Shown: positions 1 through 4,596 of the stretch, in pieces | How the letters are laid out: each line of letters starts with the position of its first letter | Position numbering within the stretch: position 1 is the first letter of the stretch | NCBI GenBank assembly: GCA_028279085.1 | Contig: JANQSX010000038.1 | Span: 1 to 6,807, forward strand | DNA: 6,807 bases | Reading direction: 5' to 3' | Origin: Bdellovibrionales bacterium | GTDB lineage: Bacteria; Bdellovibrionota; Bdellovibrionia; Bdellovibrionales; UBA1609 | Notes under the pieces: generated by a model | Told to the model about the DNA's origin: nothing | Databases searched by the model: none | What the model saw: only the letters and a program-made list of their open reading frames with translations | Made by a program: the position numbers and the translations under genes

Positions 1-192
1 AAAAGGAATGTTTTTGATCTGGGGTTTTCCTCTCAAACCGTGCAGGCTCTTAACAGAGCGGGTATTCACACTATAGAGGATTTAGTGAAAAAAACAATAA
101 TAGAATTATCGGAATTTGATGGTATTGGTTCGGAATCCCTTGGTGAAATTAAAAAAATGTTTTCAGAAATGGGGTTGGATTCCTCTACATAG
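1..192 (+). CDS. C-terminal fragment of an RNA polymerase alpha-CTD-like protein
   Basis: The reading frame is open from base 1 to the TAG at 190-192, giving the last 63 residues of a protein whose start lies outside the window. The order LGFSSQTVQALNRAGI, then TIEDLVKKT, GIGSESLGEIKKM and EMGL matches the C-terminal domain of the RNA polymerase alpha subunit, a four-helix fold that binds upstream promoter DNA and activators. It departs from true RpoA at contact positions: by alignment from memory, the residue equivalent to E. coli R265 is Q, N268 is Q and K298 is E, while G296 and S299 are kept. In most bacteria rpoA is followed by rplQ; here the next gene is convergent and unrelated. It may be a divergent rpoA or a separate alpha-CTD-like protein. 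The fold assignment is fairly sure, the gene identity is not. Confidence 0.7.
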   Translation, partial: KRNVFDLGFSSQTVQALNRAGIHTIEDLVKKTIIELSEFDGIGSESLGEIKKMFSEMGLDSST

Positions 193-213
193 GATACAAG
201 TGTATTATAGTAT

Positions 214-774
214 TTACTCCACTATTGCTCTATAGTCTGCCTGGTTTGCTTGTTCTTGAGAAGTACTTACTTGTTCTTGAAAAGCAACCCACACATCCTG
301 TGGTACTGAGTCCACTACTTCATAAGAAGGCTGAGAAATAGCATTCGGCAGACAAATGTACTCTTCTGTATCGTGACGTTCGCACAAATTTTCTCCCAGA
401 TGTTTTGTTTGTGATGGTTTATGGAATAGTATGTCCAATAATGTTTCATGGGGTTCCCCCACTATTGCTCTATAGTCTGCCTGGCTTACTTGTTCTTGAA
501 AAGCAACCCACACATCCTGTGGTACTGAGTCCACTACTTCATAAGAAGGCTTAGAAATGGCATTCGGCAGACAAATGTACTCTTCTGTATCATGAAGTTC
601 GCACAAATTTTCTCCCAGATGTTTTGTTTGTGATGGCTTATGGAATAGTATGTCCAATAATGTTTCATGGGATTCTCCCACTATTGCTCTGTAGTTTGTC
701 TGGTTTGCTTGTTCTTGAAGAACAGCCCAAGTTAATTGAGAAAAAAGAAAGAATATAATTAATATGTATTTCAT
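214..774 (-). CDS. Secreted protein with 73-residue tandem repeats, unknown function
   Basis: This 186-residue protein starts at ATG 774, with AGGAGG six bases upstream, which settles the start. Residues 1-17 (MKYILIIFFLFSQLTWA) form a typical signal peptide, so the mature protein should be exported. The rest is a tandem repeat: residues 20-92 and 93-165 are two units of 73 residues differing at about seven positions. They are followed by a linker (QEQVSTS) and the first residues of a third unit that ends at a TAA right after RAIV. Each unit has two cysteines (58/68 and 131/141), a KPSQTKHLGENLCE segment and a PSYEVVDSVPQDVW segment. Paired cysteines suggest a disulfide per unit in an extracytoplasmic protein. 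I recognise no family. It converges on the alpha-CTD-like gene with 21 bases between stops. Function is unknown; a surface or host-interaction role is only a guess. Confidence 0.75.
   Translation of the reverse strand: MKYILIIFFLFSQLTWAVLQEQANQTNYRAIVGESHETLLDILFHKPSQTKHLGENLCELHDTEEYICLPNAISKPSYEVVDSVPQDVWVAFQEQVSQADYRAIVGEPHETLLDILFHKPSQTKHLGENLCERHDTEEYICLPNAISQPSYEVVDSVPQDVWVAFQEQVSTSQEQANQADYRAIVE
217..717 (-). repeat. In-frame tandem DNA repeat, 219-bp unit
   Basis: Two nearly identical 219-bp units lie at 499-717 and 280-498. A partial third copy at 217-279 carries a 21-bp insertion: the landmark CCACTATTGCTCT (variant T/G) recurs at 219, 459 and 678, so the spacings are 240 and 219. 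Every length is a multiple of three, so copy number can change without breaking the frame. The high identity at DNA level points to recent duplication. Confidence 0.85.
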
Positions 775-886
775 TATTCACCTCCTAATGTACTCGTTAA
801 GTCTAAATGCTTCACACTAAAAATCAATTAAAAAAATAAAATTTCTCAATGTGATATTAGTGTAAATATTACATTATATTTTTATA

Positions 887-1050
887 CGGAGAGAGAGGGA
901 GAGGGAGAGGGAGGGAGTATTAAAGGTATCCTCTAAAACAGAATAAAACGGGAATAAACTAGTAAAATTAACAACAACCAACCGTGCTTTCTTCCCGCGC
1001 TTTTTCCACTGTGTTCTTCTATGCCGAACCATCACAGCAAAATCACAGCG
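887..1050 (+). repeat. Dispersed intergenic repeat, copy 1
   Basis: This is the longest of three related non-coding copies (others at 1787-1940 and 4281-4432), all in the same orientation. It begins with an expanded purine tract (CGGAGAGAGAGGGAGAGGGA and on to about 917). An A-rich middle follows (TAAAGGTATCCTCTAAAAC, then AGTAAAATTAACAACAACCA), then a pyrimidine-rich part around 988-1020. It ends in CATCACAGCAAAATCACAGC (1030-1049), which contains TCACAGC twice, separated by AAAA. It lies between the end of the antitoxin gene (1059) and the start of the secreted repeat protein (774). No transposase is present. The pattern suits a small non-autonomous repeat or a structured RNA element; I do not recognise the family. 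Confidence 0.8.
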
Positions 1051-1058
1051 AAAGCTCT

Positions 1059-1430
1059 TTATCTTTCCTGTAATAGTATTTTTTCATTGATATTAAGAGC
1101 TTTGGCCAACTTTTTAGCTATAGGGATAGTAATTTTTCTGGAACCGCTTTCGTATTTAGAAATGTTGCTTGCGGGAATGCCTGTTATCTTCTCAAGTTTT
1201 TTCTGACTCATGTTCTCTCTGGTACGAATTCCTCTGAGATAAACCGCTCCTTTAGGGCGGTTCTTGGCAATTTCCTTATACACAACTTCAGCAGTCTTGT
1301 TTTTTGAGTAGTTGGAATAGTTGATACTTTTCACAAGAGCTAAAACAGCTTGAGCTTCTTTGCGTGGAAGTCTAAATTTCTCTTTTCCAACAGCTATTCT
1401 AATAAGGGGCTTTTTCATGTGTGCCGACAT
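1059..1430 (-). CDS. XRE-family antitoxin (HigA-like) of a toxin-antitoxin pair
   Basis: The 123-residue protein should start at ATG 1430: GAGGTG lies four bases upstream (1435-1440). A longer reading from TTG 1442 would contain that ribosome site. Residues about 65-115 form an XRE/Cro-type helix-turn-helix: RTRENMSQKKLEKITGIPAS, then NISKYESGSR and IAKKLAKAL, with the usual SQ start and the S-KYE recognition-helix signature. Residues 1-64 are rich in lysine and match nothing I know; in HigA-like antitoxins the part outside the helix-turn-helix often contacts the toxin. Its first 32 bases overlap the end of the toxin gene upstream, so the two should be translated as a coupled pair. The toxin-first order is that of higBA and related modules. 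It should neutralise the toxin and, with it, repress the shared promoter. Confidence 0.85.
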   Translation of the reverse strand: MSAHMKKPLIRIAVGKEKFRLPRKEAQAVLALVKSINYSNYSKNKTAEVVYKEIAKNRPKGAVYLRGIRTRENMSQKKLEKITGIPASNISKYESGSRKITIPIAKKLAKALNINEKILLQER

Positions 1431-1677
1431 AATACACCTCAATAATTTTTTTGTTTTTATCTACCATTCGCCAACAAGCGACATAAGTGGGTTTCCCTTT
1501 TTTTAAATGGCAATGGTAGTTACTCTTTCCCAGTTTTGAAAAATTAGGCCAATCTCCTCTGATAGGGCCTCTGTCTTTAATATCCATAACCAGAGCTAAA
1601 ACAGCATCTTTTATAGTTGCTGGTTGTTTTTTTAGCTGCTTTACTGCTTTTGATGTGTATTCAATATGCCAATTCAT
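1399..1677 (-). CDS. RelE/HigB-type toxin, likely ribosome-dependent mRNA interferase
   Basis: I place the start at ATG 1677 (MNWHIEYTSKAVKQLKK), where RelE-family proteins normally begin. A TTG at 1686 would add three residues, and no clear ribosome site favours either. The 92-residue length is normal. The sequence follows the RelE/ParE fold: strand and helix SKAVKQLKKQPATIKDAVLA, a basic stretch with KLGKSNYHCHLKKGKPTYVA, then CWRMVDKNKKIIEVYYVGTH and the C-terminal EKAPY. H, K, R and Y residues in the second half are plausible RNA-contacting residues for an enzyme that cuts mRNA on ribosomes, but a gyrase-poisoning ParE role cannot be excluded by eye. It is the first gene of the pair and overlaps the antitoxin by 32 bases. 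Nothing appears broken, so it is probably active. Confidence 0.85.
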   Translation of the reverse strand: MNWHIEYTSKAVKQLKKQPATIKDAVLALVMDIKDRGPIRGDWPNFSKLGKSNYHCHLKKGKPTYVACWRMVDKNKKIIEVYYVGTHEKAPY

Positions 1678-1709
1678 ACATTTCAATTAAACACAAAAAC
1701 AGCTAATAG

Positions 1710-1738
1710 TCATTACTTACAATATCACATTATGCCAA
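1710..1738 (-). promoter_or_regulatory. Candidate promoter and operator of the RelE/XRE module
   Basis: On the minus strand TTGGCA (1738-1733) and TAATGA (1715-1710) are 17 bases apart, a reasonable sigma-70-type pair 33 bases upstream of the toxin ATG. The palindrome TGCC-AAAATA-GGCA (1733-1746) overlaps the -35 element and is a plausible autorepression site for the antitoxin. This is inferred from spacing only. Confidence 0.35.
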
Positions 1739-1786
1739 AATAGGCAATGACAATATTGGCTTTATGTTTGTTAAATTTGAAAAAAT

Positions 1787-1940
1787 GGCGGGAGGAAGGA
1801 AGTGCGAAGGATAACCTTTTAAAACAAAGTAAAACTGGAGTAGTTCAGTAAAATCAGCAATAACTTGCCGTGCTTCTTTCCTTTCCGCGCTTTTCCCGCC
1901 GTGTTCCCTCTATGCTGAACCATCACAGCAAAATCACAGC
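1787..1940 (+). repeat. Dispersed intergenic repeat, copy 2
   Basis: This 154-bp copy starts GGCGGGAGGAAGGAAG and ends CATCACAGCAAAATCACAGC (1921-1940), in the same orientation as copies 1 and 3. It is the most diverged in the middle (AAACTGGAGTAGTTCAGTAAA) but keeps the AGTAAAAT and CCGTGCTT landmarks. Its left GGCGGGA (1787-1793) can pair with TCCCGCC (1894-1900), so this copy could fold into a long hairpin. It fills most of the 326-base space between the divergent toxin-antitoxin loci (1678-2003), and its end is only about 60 bases before the damaged toxin frame. Confidence 0.8.
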
Positions 1941-1987
1941 TCAGTTTTTTATTTTAGACTTGATAAAATTCTCATATATGGGAACTT

Positions 1988-1993
1988 TATAAT
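1988..1993 (+). promoter_or_regulatory. Consensus -10 box TATAAT before the second TA locus
   Basis: A perfect TATAAT lies at 1988-1993. The best -35-like string, TTGATA at 1960-1965, is 22 bases away, which is too far for a standard promoter, so the call rests on the -10 alone. Transcription from here would start near 2000, at the TAG that closes the toxin frame. Such an mRNA could serve the antitoxin at 2224. Confidence 0.3.
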
Positions 1994-2003
1994 AAAAATA
2001 TAG

Positions 2004-2294
2004 CGTACATCTGAGTTTAAAAAATGGTTTAATACGCAAATAGAAAAATCTAAAGCTCAGGTAGATGCTAGATTAAAAAACATAGAACTATATAATTACT
2101 TTGGAGACCATAAATCACTTGGAGAGAAGTTACTGGAACTTAGATGGAAAAATGGACGTAGAGTATATTATACATTGATAAAAAGAGAGGAAGTAACTGT
2201 AATACTTTTAGGAGGTTTTAAAAATGCCCAGAAAAAAAATATCAAAGAAGCCCGCCAAATCCTCAAAAGGGAAACCTTTAAGACGGGATTATAA
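2004..2294 (+). pseudogene. HigB (Gp49-like, COG3657 type) toxin lacking a start codon
   Basis: The open frame runs from just after an in-frame TAG (2001-2003) to the TAA at 2292-2294, 96 codons. It reads RTSEFKKWFNTQIEKSKAQ, then DARLKNIELYNYFGDHKSLG, EKLLELRWKNGRRVYYTLIK, VTVILLGGFKNAQKKNIKEA and RQILKRE. This is the full addiction-module killer pattern (TSEF-W, ARL, GD-K-VG, ELR-GRRVYY, VILL-GG-K-Q-DI-A) except for the first few residues. There is no ATG, GTG or TTG in frame near the N-terminus, and the upstream codons (IIKI) end in TAG. The nearest ATG (1978) is in another frame and stops after four codons. I infer decay of the 5' end by a frameshift plus a nonsense change, or loss of the start when the region was rearranged. 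A non-standard start cannot be excluded. Its last 71 bases overlap the antitoxin gene. Confidence 0.75.
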
Positions 2295-2550
2295 ACCAGG
2301 GACTGATGTTTCTATAGAAGGCTTAAAAGAAGCCATCATAGAAGCCTTATTTGAAACAGACTTTGATACTTTCAAAGGTTGTATTGCTCTCCTCTTGGAT
2401 AAATGTGATTACAAAGAGATCACAAAGAAAACAGGTTTATCAAGAAGCACTCTTTATAGAATGTGTGAACCAGACTCTAATCCTACACTGGAAAATATTA
2501 GTAAGGTATTAAGCTTTATAAATCATTTAGATGCAAAAACAGCTGCTTAA
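2224..2550 (+). CDS. HigA-type antitoxin (COG3636-like, helix-turn-helix)
   Basis: This 108-residue protein starts at ATG 2224, preceded by AGGAGG (2210-2215) with eight bases between. That ribosome site is inside the toxin frame, and the first 71 bases of the gene overlap the toxin's 3' end in another frame. Residues 1-25 are very basic (PRKKISKKPAKSSKGKPLRR). The body follows the addiction-module antidote pattern: GLKEAIIEALFETDFDTFKG, a helix pair DYKEITKKTGLSRSTLYRMC (turn at TGLS), then SNPTLENISKVLSFI near the C-terminus. In the family this protein binds and neutralises a HigB/Gp49-like toxin and represses the operon. Here it is intact while the toxin appears dead, so it may persist as a solitary DNA-binding regulator or as protection against the same toxin type carried elsewhere. 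Confidence 0.85.
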   Translation: MPRKKISKKPAKSSKGKPLRRDYKPGTDVSIEGLKEAIIEALFETDFDTFKGCIALLLDKCDYKEITKKTGLSRSTLYRMCEPDSNPTLENISKVLSFINHLDAKTAA

Positions 2551-2691
2551 AAAGGTGCAGAATGAATACTGTGATTTTCTGATTATCAATGTTCTTCATA
2601 CTTAAGTCTTGTTTTTCCTTATGAACCTATCAGATATTTCGTTAACACAATATTCTATTAAGAAATATAAAAATAGGGATTCTTACTTAAA

Positions 2692-2712
2692 ATTGTCAGG
2701 CAGAATGACAAT
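2692..2712. repeat. Perfect inverted repeat in the 2551-2779 gap
   Basis: ATTGTCA (2692-2698) and TGACAAT (2706-2712) form a perfect 7-bp inverted repeat around a 7-base centre. It has no T-run on either side, so it is a poor terminator. An operator or a short RNA hairpin fits better. Apart from this and the promoter candidate below I see nothing in the gap. Confidence 0.5.
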
Positions 2713-2722
2713 GAAAAATATA
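2693..2722 (+). promoter_or_regulatory. Candidate promoter of the lysine-rich secreted protein
   Basis: TTGTCA (2693-2698) and AATATA (2717-2722) are 18 bases apart and lie 58 bases before ATG 2780. The -35 element is inside the inverted repeat at 2692-2712, so a protein bound there could control the gene. Sequence match is moderate. Confidence 0.3.
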
Positions 2723-2779
2723 AAACCAGAGATTTTCACCAGGATAAAATGAAATTAACATATCTTGGAAAAGTTTACA

Positions 2780-3337
2780 ATGAAGTATCAACTTTTAATC
2801 ACTCTTTTAATAATTATATGTCCTATACTGGTAGGGGGAAATACAAACAAGACATTAAAGTCATCTCAATTAAAAACAACACAGAAAACAAAAAAATTAT
2901 CAGTTAGTGAATTTATTCCACTAAAGAAAAAACTGAGCAAAAACAAAAAAGAAGAAAGTAAAACACTAACGGTAAGAACAGCTCTTAAACAATTTGTGCT
3001 CACTTATAACAAAAACAGAATAGCTATTAAGGGGTATCAGATGGATTTGAGTTTAGACAGAAAGAAATGCAATACCCATATCATAGACAGATTTAGCAAG
3101 GAAACTACTCAGCTTATAAGAGAGGCACTTAAAAGCAAAGAAATGAAAAACACAGTGAAACAGAAAGAAATAGATACTGTGGAAATTCAAATAGAGGGAA
3201 AAAGTTATTTTACCAAATTTGCATCAAAAGTTGCACAGACTTTTCTGTACTACCCTAAAGAAGTACTCAGAATGAAGTGGGAGGAAAAGTTTAACTGTGA
3301 GAAAAAGAAAAAAGTGAAGAAGAAAAAAAATCTATAA
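2780..3337 (+). CDS. Lysine-rich secreted protein, unknown function
   Basis: I start the protein at ATG 2780, with GGAAAAG six bases upstream, rather than at TTG 2765: this puts the signal peptide (MKYQLLITLLIIICPILVGG) at the very N-terminus. The protein has 185 residues. Residues 1-20 are a strongly hydrophobic export signal. About 21-65 is a low-complexity linker rich in K, T and S. A folded-looking part follows from TVRTALKQFVLTYNKNRIAI, through KKCNTHIIDRFSKET to KEIDTVEIQIEGKSYFTKFA. The C-terminus ends in a lysine run (EKKKKVKKKKNL). The mature part has one cysteine in each half of its folded portion. The high net positive charge suggests binding to nucleic acid, phospholipid or another anionic surface, which is inference. 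I recognise no family. It stands alone on its strand and meets the VOC gene end to end. Confidence 0.7.
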   Translation: MKYQLLITLLIIICPILVGGNTNKTLKSSQLKTTQKTKKLSVSEFIPLKKKLSKNKKEESKTLTVRTALKQFVLTYNKNRIAIKGYQMDLSLDRKKCNTHIIDRFSKETTQLIREALKSKEMKNTVKQKEIDTVEIQIEGKSYFTKFASKVAQTFLYYPKEVLRMKWEEKFNCEKKKKVKKKKNL

Positions 3338-3358
3338 AAAAGAAAGAGAAAGAAAAAT

Positions 3359-3396
3359 AAAAAAGTATGCATCTTGAGCATAGCGGCTACTTTTTT
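3359..3396 (-). terminator. Candidate terminator between convergent genes
   Basis: The 9-bp arms AAAAAAGTA (3359-3367) and TACTTTTTT (3388-3396) are exact inverted repeats. Inside them TATGC (3366-3370) and GCATA (3378-3382) can form a short stem. Read on the minus strand, that stem is followed directly by CTTTTTT, as in a rho-independent terminator for the VOC gene. It could also stop plus-strand transcription, though less neatly. The element overlaps the last codons of the VOC gene. Confidence 0.4.
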
Positions 3397-4217
3397 GGGC
3401 TTTCAGCTACCAACTTATCCATGTGTTGAGGGAGGATTTGCCAAGAAACTCCGTATTTATCTTTAACCCGGCCACATTGCTCTGCTTCCGGCACCGCTGA
3501 AAGTTTATCCCAGTAATAGTCTATTTCTTTTTGGTCTTTACAGTTAATCATCAATGAAATCGCTTCATTGAAAGTGAAATCATGCATGCGCGTGCTTCCG
3601 TCCATTGCTGCAAACCACTGATCTTCTAGCTTAAAGTCGGTAAACATAATTGAGCTTTCTTTATTCGGTTCCGAGTCAGCAGGATAACGGCTAATAGCAC
3701 CACGCTTGGTGTTTTTGAAAACAGAGAGATAAAACCCTGTTGCTTCCTCAGCTTTGTCGCACGTGTCTGTTACAAAAAGGAAGGAAGGAATGATATGCGG
3801 ACGATCTTCTCCTTCTGGATCAGTATAAATTAACTGCCAAGAAACTCCGTATTTATCTTGAATCCAACCATAGCGTTCACTAAATGGGTATGTATCTAGG
3901 GACATGAATATTTTGCCACCTTCAGATAACTTATCCCAAATTTCATCAATCCGCTTCCGAGCATCCTTGTCATATTTTGGATCAAAATTAACCATAAATG
4001 AGATTGATGGATTTGGCTTAAAGTGTGACCCCGCACTAATTGCCTGAAACTCATAGCCCATAAGTTCAAAGCTGACAATATCGCAATCGCCTGATGGCGT
4101 GTCTTTGATTTGGGAAGTGAAAGTTCTCTTGGAATCCGAAAATATAGAAGTGTAAAATTCGGCAGCTTCAACCGCTTCTTTGTCGAACCATAAGTTTGGG
4201 GTAATTTTTTGAGTCAT
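3387..4217 (-). CDS. Two-domain VOC (PhnB-like, glyoxalase-fold) protein
   Basis: The 276-residue protein starts at ATG 4217 (MTQKITPNLWFDKEAVEAAE), the standard beginning for this family, though I see no clear ribosome site before it. It has two PhnB-like vicinal-oxygen-chelate domains (the family annotated as 3-demethylubiquinone-9 3-methyltransferase-like). Domain 1 covers residues 1 to about 137 and contains SISFMVNF and YGWIQDKYGVSWQLIY. Domain 2 covers about 142-265 and contains SLMINCKDQKEIDYYWDKLS and CGRVKDKYGVSWQILP. Despite the family name, a methyltransferase role is not established; members are cytosolic, dimeric or pseudo-dimeric proteins of mostly unknown substrate, some giving resistance to small molecules. 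The KDKYGVSW segment is encoded by the same 24 bases in both domains (3440-3463 and 3836-3859). Its base composition looks less AT-rich than the neighbours, hinting at separate acquisition. Confidence 0.85.
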   Translation of the reverse strand: MTQKITPNLWFDKEAVEAAEFYTSIFSDSKRTFTSQIKDTPSGDCDIVSFELMGYEFQAISAGSHFKPNPSISFMVNFDPKYDKDARKRIDEIWDKLSEGGKIFMSLDTYPFSERYGWIQDKYGVSWQLIYTDPEGEDRPHIIPSFLFVTDTCDKAEEATGFYLSVFKNTKRGAISRYPADSEPNKESSIMFTDFKLEDQWFAAMDGSTRMHDFTFNEAISLMINCKDQKEIDYYWDKLSAVPEAEQCGRVKDKYGVSWQILPQHMDKLVAESPKK

Positions 4218-4280
4218 GCATTTATTCTAACATAATACTAACCGATACACCTAACTATTGGGATTCTACAAGTTTCATTT

Positions 4281-4432
4281 GGCGGAGAGAGAGGGTGTGC
4301 TAAAGGTAGCCCTCTAAAACAGAACAAAACAGGGATACCCCAGTAAAATTAACAACAACCAGCCATGTTTTCTTCCCGGCTTTTCCTCCAGTTTCCCGCT
4401 CTATGCCGAGCCATCACAGCAAAATCACAGCG
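4281..4432 (+). repeat. Dispersed intergenic repeat, copy 3
   Basis: This 152-bp copy begins GGCGGAGAGAGAGGG and runs through TAAAGGTAGCCCTCTAAAAC, AGTAAAATTAACAACAACCA and CTATGCCGAGC to the invariant end CATCACAGCAAAATCACAGC (4412-4431). It matches copy 1 closely except for the shorter purine tract. It occupies the middle of the 379-base space between the divergent VOC gene (4217) and the ATPase gene (4597). The sharp drop in GC just after it (4437 onward) marks a clear element boundary. Confidence 0.8.
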
Positions 4433-4596
4433 CGACTTTAATAAGCTATAAAATACTAAAACACTAAAAATACATTTTTTTGTTAGAAATTCATAAAAAA
4501 GTATATATTTTCATATTTTAAGTTAAAAATAAACAAATTTTTGTTGAAAATAAGAATAAAATATGTAGAATAAAGTAAAAACAATAAGGAGTTATA
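4433..4596 (+). other. Very AT-rich leader of the defence operon
   Basis: This stretch is almost entirely A and T after the first few bases, with runs such as TACATTTTTTTGTTAG and GTATATATTTTCATATTTTA. No gene is visible. AT-rich leaders of this kind are typical of horizontally acquired defence genes and may be silenced by nucleoid proteins, which is inference. It holds the promoter candidate at 4544-4571 and the ribosome site AAGGAG at 4586-4591. Confidence 0.6.
4544..4571 (+). promoter_or_regulatory. Candidate promoter of the ATPase/RloB operon
   Basis: TTGAAA (4544-4549) and TAGAAT (4566-4571) are 16 bases apart; the -10 differs from TATAAT by one base. A transcript would start near 4578, leaving a short leader with AAGGAG five bases before ATG 4597. 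Confidence 0.4.

Noticed and set aside
193..213. Terminator between the alpha-CTD-like gene and the secreted repeat protein
   Set aside because: ATACA-AG-TGTAT is a short palindrome with a two-base centre and no T-run, too weak to call.
1021..1206. Plus-strand 61-residue reading frame
   Set aside because: It lies opposite the XRE antitoxin gene and runs out of repeat copy 1; it has no ribosome site or family pattern.
1787..1940. Insertion sequence or MITE with terminal inverted repeats
   Set aside because: Only copy 2 has matching GGCGGGA/TCCCGCC arms, and they are not at both ends of the element; copies 1 and 3 lack them, and no target-site duplication is evident.
3896..4171. Minus-strand 91-residue frame inside the VOC gene
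   Set aside because: It is an alternative frame of the clearly homologous VOC gene, with no recognisable features.
887..4432. CRISPR array
   Set aside because: The three repeats are 150-165 bp long, separated by genes, irregularly spaced and without cas genes.
4281..4596. Retron msr-msd RNA before an OLD-like ATPase
   Set aside because: There is no reverse transcriptase gene in the window, and the candidate RNA is one of three dispersed repeats.
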